12,514 nt of DNA from Propionibacteriaceae bacterium (GCA_009781325.1 WQYJ01000042.1:1-12514), one strand, 5' to 3'. Counted from the stretch's first letter, positions 1-7,575 are shown. Notes: a model not told the origin generated them from the letters alone. Numbers and translations are program-made.

Positions 1-9
1 CAAGACGCC

Positions 10-60
10 ACGGCGGCTGCCGGGGGTCAGGTACTACTTGGGAGAGATCTCGCTCAAGTC
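10..60 (+). repeat. Truncated, degenerate copy of the composite palindromic repeat
   Basis: The stretch opens with GGCTGCCGGGGGTC, the usual beginning of a plus-oriented hairpin arm, but the hairpin itself is missing. A centre-like segment follows in which ACTTG (36-40) can pair with CAAGT (55-59) around the self-complementary GAGATCTC (44-51). I read it as a decayed or deleted unit at the left edge of the tandem array that starts at 57. Confidence 0.55.
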
Positions 61-259
61 CCTACGATGGCCGCCGGGGGTCCTGCACCTTTGGTGCAGG
101 ATGACCGGGGGGTTGGCATGGGCGGTGGTCCAGTCCATACGATGGCCGCCGGGGGTCCTGCACCTTTGGTGCAGGATGACCGGGGGGTTGGTATGGGCGG
201 TGGTCCAGTCCACACTTCGGCTGCCGGGGGTCCTGCCTGGCGGCAGGATGACCGGGGGG
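57..259 (+). repeat. Three tandem hairpin-repeat arms, 75-bp period, upstream of cpaF
   Basis: Units start at 57, 132 and 207, each beginning AGTCC, so the period is exactly 75 bp. Units 1 and 2 are nearly identical and hold the hairpin CCTGCACC-TTT-GGTGCAGG (82-100 and 157-175). Unit 3 has a shorter hairpin, CCTGCC-TGGC-GGCAGG (232-247). All three continue into ATGACCGGGG. The outer GGT and ACC can also pair, leaving ATG as a bulge. Units 1 and 2 share the same spacer (GGTTGG.ATGGGCGGTGGTCC), so they look like a recent tandem duplication. ORFs through this stretch encode Gly/Pro-rich repeats and are not genes. Confidence 0.9.
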
Positions 260-262
260 AGG
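258..262 (+). promoter_or_regulatory. Shine-Dalgarno site of cpaF at the edge of the repeat
   Basis: GGAGG lies 7 nt before the ATG at 270. Its G residues continue the G run that ends the third repeat arm, so the ribosome site abuts or overlaps the repeat. It favours ATG 270 over the in-frame TTG at 267. Confidence 0.6.
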
Positions 263-269
263 GGGTTTG

Positions 270-1784
270 ATGTCTGTTCCGGCTCGGGCGGAGAATCCGC
301 TGGCTCGTCTTCCTTTGTTTGCTGCTTCTGGTGGAGCGGTTGTTAGTTTGGATCATATTGATCCGCATCGAGTTGCTCAGGAGAGCCCGGTGCCGGAACC
401 CATTATTCCTATCACGACTGCGCCTCGGCTGCCGACGGTGGGCTCGCTGTCAGAGATTCCTTGGGTGAGCGTACCTGTCGATTGGGGAATCGTTGCGCAG
501 ATGCGGGTTGCTGCTTCGAAGAGACTTAGTACGCGGATCGGCTCGGAGCATGTTGACACTGACCACCAGCACAAGCTCGGCCAGCTCATCATCGCAGACC
601 TACTAGAAGAACGAGCCAGTGAGGCCATCACAGCCGGGCTGAGTCCCTGGGAACCGGGGTACCAGGCCCGCATGGGACAAGCAGTCTTCGATGCCCTGTT
701 CAGATTGGGACGCCTGCAACCTCTGGTGGATGACGATTCGATCGAGAACATCATCATCTCCGGCGCTGACAATGTTTGGATCGAAACCAGTGACGGCCAG
801 CTTCAACAAGCCCCTGCCGTGGCCGACTCCGATCAGGAACTTATCGAGTTCCTCTCTTTCATCGCCTCCCGCTCTGAGGTCAATGAACGACCTTTCTCCC
901 CCGCTGAGCCGCGCCTCCACCTGCGCCTCGACTCCGGTGCTCGCCTGGCTGCTGCTGCCTGGGTGACTCCGCGTCCTTCAGTCGTCATTCGCCGCCACCG
1001 CCTCCAGGAGATCACCCTGCGTGACCTCGTCGATCGCCGTACTCTAGCCCTCCAAGCATCCAAATTCCTCGCCGAAGCCGTACGCCGACGAGCATCGATC
1101 GTCGTCTCAGGTGCCCAGGGATCAGGAAAGACCACCCTGATGCGAGCCCTGTGCAGCGAAATCCCACCCGATGAGGTCATCGGCACTTTCGAAACCGAGT
1201 ACGAACTGCACCTTCACCTGATGCCCCAGCGTCACCACATCGTTCACGCCTGGGAGGCCCGACCTGGTTCCGGAGAGACTAATGCCTCGGGCCGACGAGC
1301 CGGGGAATTCCTTCTCGACGAGGCTCTCTACGATTCCTTCCGCTTCAATCTTTCCCGTCAGATCGTCGGGGAAGTCAGAGGCCGTGAGGTCTGGGCGATG
1401 CTGAAAGCCATGCAATCAGGGTCGGGTTCACTGTCCACCACCCATGCTCATTCTGCTGAGGGTGCGATGCGAAAACTCATCACCTGTGCCATGGAAGCCG
1501 GACCCCATGTAACTAGTTCCTACGCCACCCGTGCCATCGCCGAAGACATCGACTTCATCGTACATATGGAGTGCACCACCGAGCGCACCATGACAGGAGG
1601 ATTCCGACGGCATCGCTGGGTCAAAGAAATTCTCAGTGTCCAAGCCAGCGATTCAGTACGCGGGTACTCCACCACGCGATTGTTCTCCACGATGGAAGGA
1701 ACACGACTGGCTGGCATGGAAACAGTGCCTGAGGGATACCTGGATGTCTTTGATCCCATGGAAGAAATGTGGAGACTGTCATGA
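270..1784 (+). CDS. cpaF: CpaF/TadA-family secretion ATPase of a Tad pilus system
   Basis: This is the hexameric motor ATPase that would power assembly of Flp/Tad pili from the cytoplasmic face of the membrane. The protein has 504 residues, at the long end for CpaF proteins. Visible motifs are Walker A GAQGSGKTT (281-289), an acidic box FETEYEL (307-313), Walker B region RQIVGEVRG (363-371) and a His box STTHAHS (389-395). Before the motor core come the usual N-terminal helical domain and the segment ending VVIRRHRL. The first 75 or so residues are Pro/Ala-rich and poorly conserved in type. ATG 270 has a GGAGG ribosome site. The stop overlaps the tadB start as ATGA, indicating translational coupling. 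Pilus assembly is inferred from the family and neighbours; a related secretion role cannot be excluded. Confidence 0.93.
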   Translation: MSVPARAENPLARLPLFAASGGAVVSLDHIDPHRVAQESPVPEPIIPITTAPRLPTVGSLSEIPWVSVPVDWGIVAQMRVAASKRLSTRIGSEHVDTDHQHKLGQLIIADLLEERASEAITAGLSPWEPGYQARMGQAVFDALFRLGRLQPLVDDDSIENIIISGADNVWIETSDGQLQQAPAVADSDQELIEFLSFIASRSEVNERPFSPAEPRLHLRLDSGARLAAAAWVTPRPSVVIRRHRLQEITLRDLVDRRTLALQASKFLAEAVRRRASIVVSGAQGSGKTTLMRALCSEIPPDEVIGTFETEYELHLHLMPQRHHIVHAWEARPGSGETNASGRRAGEFLLDEALYDSFRFNLSRQIVGEVRGREVWAMLKAMQSGSGSLSTTHAHSAEGAMRKLITCAMEAGPHVTSSYATRAIAEDIDFIVHMECTTERTMTGGFRRHRWVKEILSVQASDSVRGYSTTRLFSTMEGTRLAGMETVPEGYLDVFDPMEEMWRLS

Positions 1785-2614
1785 CTGCCATCATCGCTTC
1801 CCTCGGGGCCGCCACCATGGCTGGTCTGGTCATGATCATCGTTGGGCTTCGCGCCTCCATGCGCCGACCACTCAAACTCCGGTTACCGCCGATGAACTGG
1901 CGCAGCCCCGGTGTGCTCGCCCTAGTGCTGGCAGTTTTGGGACTTGTCATTGCTCTGACCACCGGCTGGGTCATCGCGGTTCTCGTCTTTCCCCTGGTGG
2001 GCCTAGGTTTGCCGTACCTCATCGGAAAAACGGAAGGGGCAGCAGACATCACCAAACTGGAGGCCATGGAAGAGTGGACCCGCTCTCTGTCCGGACTGCT
2101 CACCTCTGGTGCAGGGCTGGAGCAGGCACTCGTGGCCACCCTGCGCTCAACCCCTGTTCCCATCAAGACAGAAGTTTCCCTCTTAGTTGCCCGGCTGAGA
2201 GCCCGGTGGACCACGCAAGCAGCAATCCGGGCCTTCGCCGATGACCTGAATGATCCCACCGGGGACATCATCGCAGCGAATCTGCTCCTCGGAACAGCCC
2301 GGCGAGGCGAGGGGCTCGCCACGATCCTGGAGGGACTGGCGGAATCAGTCGCCCTGGACATCCGGGCCCGACGCCAAGTGGAGGCCGATGCAGCCAAACC
2401 GCGAGCCACAGCACGGTGGGTCACCATCATCACCGCTGTTGTTCTAGCCGGACTCTTCCTGACTGACTATGTCCTGCCCTATAAGTCCGGCGCCGGTCAG
2501 CTTGCACTCCTCGGGTTGCTTGGCGCTTACGCTGCGGTCCTGGTGTGGATGCGCAAGATTGCTCTAGGAAAACCAGCTTTGCGCTTCCTCGGTGACCAAG
2601 GATCACGACCATGA
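1781..2614 (+). CDS. tadB: TadB-like inner-membrane platform protein (T2SSF domain)
   Basis: One of the two polytopic membrane proteins on which the pilus motor acts. It has 277 residues: membrane segments at about 1-24 and 42-83, a cytoplasmic T2SSF-type helical region at about 90-205 (SLSGLLTSGAGLEQAL and later LLGTARRGEGLATILEGLAE), and a membrane pair at about 217-262. I start it at ATG 1781, in the ATGA overlap with the cpaF stop and 6 nt after GGAG. An in-frame GTG at 1769 is a weaker alternative. It couples to tadC by another ATGA at 2611. The assignment rests on topology, sequence character and position between the ATPase and tadC. Confidence 0.88.
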   Translation: MTAIIASLGAATMAGLVMIIVGLRASMRRPLKLRLPPMNWRSPGVLALVLAVLGLVIALTTGWVIAVLVFPLVGLGLPYLIGKTEGAADITKLEAMEEWTRSLSGLLTSGAGLEQALVATLRSTPVPIKTEVSLLVARLRARWTTQAAIRAFADDLNDPTGDIIAANLLLGTARRGEGLATILEGLAESVALDIRARRQVEADAAKPRATARWVTIITAVVLAGLFLTDYVLPYKSGAGQLALLGLLGAYAAVLVWMRKIALGKPALRFLGDQGSRP

Positions 2615-3501
2615 CCGGGCTTCAGTACGCAGTTGCCGCCGGTGGGCTCAGTGGGGCCGGGTTGTGGCTGGTCATCCGCAGTCTGCTGCCGGCGTACCCG
2701 AATCTGGCGCAGACACTGGTCATGCTCTCCCCCTTCACACCGGTGAAGACCACAGAGAAGCTCAGTGGCTGGGAGGCAGTGGGCAGGTGGGGAATTGCTG
2801 CTCTGCCGGAGAAGATCAGGCCGATCCCCGCCAAAGACCTCGCCCTGCTTCGGGTTACTCCCGCGTGGTTCATCGCCAGGAAGATGACTTATGCGCTCAT
2901 CGGGTTTCTTCTGCCTGGTGTGGCCAGCACCTGTCTGCTGTTGGTCGGAATCCACCTGCCTTGGGTCGCCCCGGGGTTGGTCATCCTGCTCGGAGGTGTC
3001 CTGGGGTTTCTGCTGCCTGACATGGAAGTACGATCCCGAGCCGCCCGGTCCCGCAGCGAGTTCTCTCGTACTTTGGCATGCTTCGTTGATCTGGTTGCCC
3101 TGGAGCGCGCCTGCGGATCGGGCACCAAGCAGGCCCTCGATATGGCTGCCAGTGTGGGGGACTCGTGGGTCTTTACTACGCTGCGCGAATGCCTGGACCG
3201 CAATACCTGGGCAGGGGTGACTGGCTGGGATGGGCTGCGCGAGTTGGCTGTGGAGTTGGATGTCAGTGACCTCGCTGACGTTGCCGACATCATCGCCCTC
3301 TCGGGTGCAGAAGGTGCAGGGGTGAATCGTATCCTGCGTGCGAAGGCGCGTACTTTGCGCGAAGGAATCCTTCTCGCCGACGTCACCAAAGCCAACGAGG
3401 TCAACGAAAAAATGAGTTTGCCGGTGAGTGTCCTGGGGATCGTGTTCTTAGCGATCCTCATCACCCCGGCTCTGCTGTCAATGATGATTGCGATGCCCTG
3501 A
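2611..3501 (+). CDS. tadC: TadC-like inner-membrane platform protein (T2SSF domain)
   Basis: The second platform protein of the Tad machine, expected to form a hetero-complex with TadB around the ATPase. It has 296 residues with an N-terminal membrane segment (about 5-27), a long hydrophobic region (about 91-140), a cytoplasmic T2SSF-type domain (about 145-265, rich in Arg and Ala, with ACGSGTKQALDMAASVGD) and a C-terminal membrane helix (about 270-293). ATG 2611 overlaps the tadB stop and has AAGGA 8 nt upstream. The 26-nt gap to the next gene is the only real space inside the operon, and that gene has its own strong ribosome site, which may allow higher pilin output. Confidence 0.87.
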   Translation: MTGLQYAVAAGGLSGAGLWLVIRSLLPAYPNLAQTLVMLSPFTPVKTTEKLSGWEAVGRWGIAALPEKIRPIPAKDLALLRVTPAWFIARKMTYALIGFLLPGVASTCLLLVGIHLPWVAPGLVILLGGVLGFLLPDMEVRSRAARSRSEFSRTLACFVDLVALERACGSGTKQALDMAASVGDSWVFTTLRECLDRNTWAGVTGWDGLRELAVELDVSDLADVADIIALSGAEGAGVNRILRAKARTLREGILLADVTKANEVNEKMSLPVSVLGIVFLAILITPALLSMMIAMP

Positions 3502-3527
3502 GGGGCGAGCCTAGGAAAGGAATACCC

Positions 3528-3722
3528 ATGACAGATATGTGCAGACGGCTATGGTGTGAAGGCGGAGCGCTGATGAATTCCCTGCGCCAGCGAGGCGACA
3601 AAGGCTCGGTGACGATGGAGAATGTCATCTGGGCTCTGGCGGTGATCGTCATTGCAGCCATCGTGGTCGCCGCGATCACTTCGTACGTCACCAGCCATTC
3701 CAGTGACCTGCTGGGACCATGA
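3528..3722 (+). CDS. flp: Small Flp-type pilin precursor
   Basis: A 64-residue protein whose layout matches a Flp/Tad major pilin: a short basic leader, a Gly|Ser cleavage site (G26|S27) with Glu at mature position +5 (SVTME), then one hydrophobic helix (WALAVIVIAAIVVAAI). Mature length would be 38 residues. The +5 Glu is the usual prepilin-peptidase and assembly determinant in this class. ATG 3528 has AGGAAAGGA just upstream. An in-frame ATG at 3573 with GGAG 5 nt before it would give an 11-residue leader and is also credible. The stop overlaps the next start as ATGA. The Tyr that commonly follows the Glu in Flp pilins is Asn here, so a minor pilin is possible. Confidence 0.75.
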   Translation: MTDMCRRLWCEGGALMNSLRQRGDKGSVTMENVIWALAVIVIAAIVVAAITSYVTSHSSDLLGP

Positions 3723-4105
3723 TTTCGGCTCATCGCAGAAAGCCTGATTCGACCACCGGGTCGGTCTCGATTGAAGCCGTGATTATGGTGCCGCTGTTCA
3801 TCTCGGTGGTCTTCGTGATCATGCAGGGGTCTTTGTGGGTGCATGCCTGTGCCGTTGCCCAGGCTGCTGCCCAGGATGGCGCGAGGGTGGGTACGGTGGT
3901 GGGCGGTGATCAGGGCGATGCTCGGGCGCTCACCTCTGCTGTTCTCACCCATCGCCATGTCGGCCAGGACTGGAAAATCGATACTGTCGTCACCCGTGAC
4001 GGGCTTACCGTCACGGTGAGTGGTGAGGCCCTGTCCATCATCCCCGGTTTCGCGCCCAAGGTGAGCGAATCCTCAACCATGCCCTGGGAAGAGGGTCGAC
4101 GATGA
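3719..4105 (+). CDS. tadE: TadE-like pseudopilin
   Basis: A 128-residue protein with a basic N terminus, the motif TTG|SVSIEA (cleavage after G14, Glu at +5), a hydrophobic helix (VIMVPLFISVVFVIMQGSLW) and a periplasm-type C-terminal domain. The E-A-V-x-x-x-P pattern after the cleavage site is typical of TadE-like minor pilins, which act in pilus initiation or assembly at the membrane. It overlaps the pilin gene before it and the gene after it by ATGA, so the three pilin-class genes are translated as a block. Its single Cys (C44) lies just after the helix. Confidence 0.8.
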   Translation: MISAHRRKPDSTTGSVSIEAVIMVPLFISVVFVIMQGSLWVHACAVAQAAAQDGARVGTVVGGDQGDARALTSAVLTHRHVGQDWKIDTVVTRDGLTVTVSGEALSIIPGFAPKVSESSTMPWEEGRR

Positions 4106-4527
4106 GAAGAACCCAGCAAACCCAAGGATCTATCTCCATAGAAGCTGTTCTGATCATCCCGGCTCTCCTGCTTTTTCTAGCTTTGCTTCTGGCTATTGGG
4201 CGTACGGCAGTTGTACGGGCTGATCTTCATGCAGCGGTGGTAACTGGAACTCGTTTCGCTGCCATGGAAACTAGTTCCTCGCGCGGAGAGGCTGCTGCAA
4301 TTCAAGCCATTGAAGACCACCTCGCCCGTGAAGGAGTCCGATGCATCACTGTGAACCTCACTGTCAACACCTCTGCCCTAGACCTGCCTCCGGGTCAGGC
4401 AGGAGCCGTCTCAGCAACAGCCACATGCGTGGTATCTTTGGCCGATCTTATGGCCCCTGGACTGCCTGGCAGTATTCGAATATCTACTAGCTTCACCACA
4501 TCTATTGACCCTTACATCAACCGATAA
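4102..4527 (+). CDS. Second TadE/TadF-like pseudopilin
   Basis: A 141-residue protein of the same design: MRRTQQTQG leader, G9|S10 cleavage site with Glu at +5 (SISIEA), hydrophobic helix IIPALLLFLALLLAIG (about 18-33), then an extracytoplasmic domain. Two cysteines (C81 and C109) could form a disulfide. The protein may correspond to TadF or to a second TadE; sequence reading alone does not separate them. ATG 4102 overlaps the tadE stop. This is the last recognisable Tad gene here; a TadG-like gene, often next in such loci, is not seen. The TAA stop is followed by GGGAG, the possible ribosome site of the short ORF at 4542. Confidence 0.75.
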   Translation: MRRTQQTQGSISIEAVLIIPALLLFLALLLAIGRTAVVRADLHAAVVTGTRFAAMETSSSRGEAAAIQAIEDHLAREGVRCITVNLTVNTSALDLPPGQAGAVSATATCVVSLADLMAPGLPGSIRISTSFTTSIDPYINR

Positions 4528-4541
4528 GGGAGTTGAAACTG

Positions 4542-4610
4542 ATGCCATTTCTTGGAAAATCGCGTCGAAATTCGCGTGGCCTTGCAAGGTTGAGTAACTT
4601 TATAGCGTGA
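4542..4610 (+). CDS. 22-codon ORF overlapping the glycogen phosphorylase start (uncertain)
   Basis: ATG 4542 has GGGAG (4528-4532) 9 nt upstream and encodes a basic peptide, MPFLGKSRRNSRGLARLSNF followed by Ile-Ala. Its TGA (4608-4610) overlaps the GTG start of glgP as GTGA, the same geometry used between the Tad genes. It could be a leader or coupling peptide, the leftover start of a deleted Tad gene, or chance. I recognise no family and it is short enough to be accidental. Confidence 0.3.
   Translation: MPFLGKSRRNSRGLARLSNFIA
4595..4600 (+). promoter_or_regulatory. Candidate -10 box for a leaderless glgP transcript
   Basis: TAACTT fits the actinobacterial TANNNT -10 pattern and ends exactly 6 nt before GTG 4607, which would put the transcript start at the start codon. 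No ribosome site is visible at usual distance. The same geometry precedes 7638 and 11575. There is no clear -35 box. Confidence 0.4.
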
Positions 4611-7168
4611 CGAATTTCATGAGTGCCAGCGAAATGCCGCACGGGGCGTGGGCAATTCCTGCTGACGAAGCTCAGCTTTTGGGTGCCAGGGTGGGGCCAG
4701 AATTCCCTGTGAAGAACCCCTCCTTGCTTGGGCCAGTGCAATCCCCGCAATACGATGTCGAAGGTTTTGTTTCAGAGTTCCTCCAGTGTCTCAACATGGA
4801 ACAGGGTGTGACTTTACGCCGATCAACAGTCAATGACCAGTACTGGGCTTTGGCCCGTACGACGAGAAACTACTTGATGGCTCGTTGGTTGGAATCCACT
4901 CGCCGGATTCTCACTGAACGTCCCAAGATGGTCGGATATCTCTCGGCTGAATACCTTCTGGGTCGCCAACTGGACAACGCTTTGCTGGCCACCGACCTCC
5001 AGGAAATCGCCGAGGAAGCCATGGCCTCCTGCGGGATCAACCTGTCTACCCTCCGGGCCCAAGAGGTCGAGCCAGGTCTGGGCAACGGCGGCTTGGGTCG
5101 TCTGGCAGCCTGCTTCATCGACTCCTTGGCGACCATGGGCGTACCTGCAATGGGCTATGGAATTCGCTATGAGTACGGCATCTTCCGCCAGACTTTCGTT
5201 GACAACGCCCAGGTTGAGCAGCCGGATACCTGGCTTTCACTGGGTAGCCCCTGGGAGTTCCCGCACCCGGAACACTCAGTCGAGGTCGACTTTGGCGGTC
5301 ACACAGAGTTATACACAGACGACGATGGCGTGGAGCGTACGAAGTGGGTTCCGAGTTGGAATGTTATCGGTGTTCCCTATAACTACATGGTTCCCGGTTA
5401 TGAGAACGAGTGGGTCATCACCCTGCGTCTGTGGAGCGCCGAAGCGACCCAAGCCTTTGACTTGGCTATCTTCAACTCCGGTGATTACGCCGAAGCCGTA
5501 CGTGCACAGACTTTCGCACAGAACATCACCAAGGTGCTCTATCCTGAGGATTCGACTCCTCAGGGCAAAGAGCTGCGACTCCAGCAGCAGTACTTCTTCG
5601 TGGCGTGCTCGATTCGGGACTTCCTGGAACACCTGGAAGAAGGCTTCGACATCCACAAACTCCCGGAACGCATCACCTTCCAACTCAACGACACCCACCC
5701 GGTGATTGCCGTACCGGAGTTGATGCGCCTGCTCCTCGACAAGTACAAGCTCGACTTCGACGAGGCATGGAAGATCACCAGCGCCTGCTTCAACTACACC
5801 TGCCACACCTTGCTGCCTGAGGCCCTAGAGACCTGGCCTGTGGAGTTAATGGCGAGGCTTCTTCCTCGTCACATGGAGATCATTGACGAGATCAACGCTC
5901 AGTTCTGCGCGTCGATCCGCGAGCAGTTCCCCGGTGACGAGATGAGAGTACGCCGGATGTCGATCATCTCCGACTACCCCTCTCGCGCCGTACGCATGGC
6001 GCATCTGGCAGCGCTGGCAGCAAGCAAGATCAACGGCGTGGCGAAGCTTCACTCGCAACTGCTTCGTGACAAGGTACTTCGTGACTTCGCAGAACTATGG
6101 CCTGAGCGGTTCACTAATGTCACAAATGGGATCACCCCGCGTCGTTTCGTACGTTTGGCGAATCCTGGGCTGTCTCAGTTGATCACTGACACTATCGGGC
6201 CCGGTTGGCTCACTGATCTTGAGCGTTTGCGTGAGATCGAACCCTTTGCTGATGATGCTGGGTTCCGCGCGGCCTTCCAGAGGGTCAAGCAAGATAACAA
6301 GGCCCTCTTCGCGGAGATTCTGGCCAGGCGTGATCAGATTCTTCTTCCGCAGGATCACATGATTGATGCCATGGTGAAGAGGCTTCATGAGTATAAGCGT
6401 CAGTCGCTGAAGCTGCTTCATATTGTGACGATGTACAACAACCTCATTACTGGTCAATGGGAGGATGTCGCTCCTCGTGCCTTTGTGTTTGGTGCCAAGG
6501 CCGCCCCGGGTTATTACTTGGCCAAGGAGACTATCCGGCTGATCAATGCTGTCGGGCAGGTGGTTAATGCCGATGAACGGGTCAACTCGACGATGCGGGT
6601 GATCTTCCCGCCGAACTACAACGTAACTCTGGCTGAGCACCTCATTCCTGCCGCTGATCTGTCTGAGCAGATTTCCTTGGCTGGCAAGGAGGCTTCAGGT
6701 ACGGGCAACATGAAGTTCGCGTTGAATGGGGCTCTGACTATTGGTACGGATGACGGCGCCAATGTGGAGATTCGCAAGCTGGTCGGCGACGACAACTTCT
6801 TCCTCTTCGGGATGACCGAGCCTGAGGTGGAAGATTTGTTGGATCAAGGCTATGAACCCTCGTCGTTCTATGAGTCCAATGCGGATCTGAAGGCGGCTAT
6901 CGACCTGATCGCCTGCGGTACCTTCTCTGATGGTGATCCAACCTCCTTCGAGCCCATCGTGTCCAACCTTCTGTACTCCGACCGCTTCATGGCTCTGGCC
7001 GACTATGAGTCGTACATGGCTGCCCAGGCCCTCGTGGATCAGAAGTACGCCGATCAAGAAGCCTGGACCCGCTCCGCAATCCTGAACGTAGCCCGCACCG
7101 GATACTTCAGCTCCGACCGCTCCATGAGGGACTACATCGCCCGCATCTGGGATGTGCAACCACTGTAA
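4607..7168 (+). CDS. glgP: Glycogen (alpha-glucan) phosphorylase, GT35 family
   Basis: A cytoplasmic PLP-dependent enzyme that cleaves alpha-1,4-glucan ends with phosphate to give glucose 1-phosphate. At 853 residues it is slightly longer than the classic 800-830, with an extra N terminus of some 40 residues. Family landmarks appear in order: YLSAEYLLGRQLDNAL, EPGLGNGGLGRLAACFIDSL, GYGIRYEYGIF, LNDTHPVIAVPELMRLLLD, EALETWPVE, NVTNGITPRR, KRLHEYKRQSLKLLH, and the cofactor site EASGTGNMKF with the PLP lysine at K703, then NGALTIGTDDGANVEI. The C terminus (GYFSSDRSMRDYIARIW) is complete. GTG 4607 is chosen for its TANNNT box; ATG 4619, twelve bases downstream, is an in-frame alternative. The gene has no functional tie to the Tad genes upstream and is followed directly by palindromic repeats, which may end its transcript. 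Confidence 0.96.
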   Translation: MTNFMSASEMPHGAWAIPADEAQLLGARVGPEFPVKNPSLLGPVQSPQYDVEGFVSEFLQCLNMEQGVTLRRSTVNDQYWALARTTRNYLMARWLESTRRILTERPKMVGYLSAEYLLGRQLDNALLATDLQEIAEEAMASCGINLSTLRAQEVEPGLGNGGLGRLAACFIDSLATMGVPAMGYGIRYEYGIFRQTFVDNAQVEQPDTWLSLGSPWEFPHPEHSVEVDFGGHTELYTDDDGVERTKWVPSWNVIGVPYNYMVPGYENEWVITLRLWSAEATQAFDLAIFNSGDYAEAVRAQTFAQNITKVLYPEDSTPQGKELRLQQQYFFVACSIRDFLEHLEEGFDIHKLPERITFQLNDTHPVIAVPELMRLLLDKYKLDFDEAWKITSACFNYTCHTLLPEALETWPVELMARLLPRHMEIIDEINAQFCASIREQFPGDEMRVRRMSIISDYPSRAVRMAHLAALAASKINGVAKLHSQLLRDKVLRDFAELWPERFTNVTNGITPRRFVRLANPGLSQLITDTIGPGWLTDLERLREIEPFADDAGFRAAFQRVKQDNKALFAEILARRDQILLPQDHMIDAMVKRLHEYKRQSLKLLHIVTMYNNLITGQWEDVAPRAFVFGAKAAPGYYLAKETIRLINAVGQVVNADERVNSTMRVIFPPNYNVTLAEHLIPAADLSEQISLAGKEASGTGNMKFALNGALTIGTDDGANVEIRKLVGDDNFFLFGMTEPEVEDLLDQGYEPSSFYESNADLKAAIDLIACGTFSDGDPTSFEPIVSNLLYSDRFMALADYESYMAAQALVDQKYADQEAWTRSAILNVARTGYFSSDRSMRDYIARIWDVQPL

Positions 7169-7185
7169 GACGAACGTGAAGACCC

Positions 7186-7305
7186 CACAGGTCATCCTGC
7201 CGCCAGGCAGGACCCCCGGCAGCCGACGTAGGGTCTGGGGGTAGATCTTTACCCAAGTCCATACTTTGGCTGCCGGGGGTCCTGCCTTCGGCAGGATGAC
7301 CTGTG
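7186..7305. repeat. Composite palindromic repeat, copy 1 (arm-centre-arm)
   Basis: The outer 16 bp, CACAGGTCATCCTGCC (7186-7201), is the exact reverse complement of the right end (7290-7305). The inner arm AGGCAGGACCCCCGGCAGCC (7205-7224) is likewise mirrored at 7267-7286. Each arm folds on itself: CCTGCC-GCCA-GGCAGG on the left, CCTGCC-TTC-GGCAGG on the right. The centre carries GGGTA...TACCC. It starts 17 bases after the glgP stop, so it would form a strong structure in that transcript's 3' end. Confidence 0.92.
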
Positions 7306-7310
7306 AGGGG

Positions 7311-7337
7311 GGGGAACGTGACACACAGGGAACGGTC
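7311..7337 (+). repeat. Second repeat motif (GGGAACGTGAC...GGGAACGGTC)
   Basis: A degenerate copy of the short GGGACGTGACAAAGGGAC-type motif that recurs in both central repeat clusters. It sits immediately outside composite copy 1. Confidence 0.55.
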
Positions 7338-7359
7338 ATTCAACCCCCGGTCACTCTAT

Positions 7360-7415
7360 CCCCGGTCATCCTGCCGCCAGGCAGGACCCCCGGCAGCCGA
7401 CGTAGGGTCTAGGGG
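7360..7415 (-). repeat. Solo repeat arm with start of the centre
   Basis: A minus-oriented arm with hairpin CCTGCC-GCCA-GGCAGG is followed by CGTAGGGTCTAGGGG, the left half of the centre. The opposing arm is absent; the second motif begins in its place. Confidence 0.85.
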
Positions 7416-7446
7416 ACGTAACAAAGGGAACGGTCCTTTTTGTAAC
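7413..7446 (+). repeat. Second repeat motif forming an imperfect hairpin
   Basis: GTAACAAAGGGA faces GTCCTTTTTGTAAC. About eleven positions can pair, with one mismatch and two G-T pairs. It joins the truncated centre of the solo arm before it. Confidence 0.6.
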
Positions 7447-7450
7447 TCCA

Positions 7451-7575
7451 CCCCCGGTCATCCTGCCGCCAGGCAGGACCCCCGGCAGCCGACGTAGGGT
7501 CTGGGGGTAGATCTTTACCCAAGTCCATACTTTGGCTACCGGGGGTCCTGCCTTCGGCAGGATGACCTGTGGGGC
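7451..7575. repeat. Composite palindromic repeat, copy 2 (near duplicate of copy 1)
   Basis: Positions 7456-7571 match 7190-7305 with, by eye, one difference (A at 7538 for G at 7272). The left end reads CCCCCGG instead of CACAGG, while the right end keeps CCTGTG, so the left end belongs to the other end-type of the family. This mosaic suggests recombination or gene conversion between copies. Confidence 0.92.

Noticed and set aside
38..368. Overlapping ORFs on both strands across the tandem repeats, encoding Gly/Pro-rich repeated peptides
   Set aside because: They are translations of the hairpin repeat; the same peptides appear in several frames wherever the repeat occurs.
1633..2433. 266-codon minus-strand ORF opposite cpaF and tadB
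   Set aside because: Its product is Arg/Ser/Ala-rich without recognisable domains and lies opposite two well-supported genes.
4582..4606. Sigma-70-type promoter from TTGCAA and TATAGC before glgP
   Set aside because: The spacer is only 13 nt; the TAACTT leaderless model fits the start codon better.
7186..7305. Classical intrinsic terminator for glgP
   Set aside because: The hairpins are strong but no T tract follows either arm; a terminating effect remains possible but is not shown.
6695..7343. 214-codon minus-strand ORF across the glgP 3' end and repeats
   Set aside because: The N-terminal part is repeat translation and the rest is antisense to conserved glgP codons.
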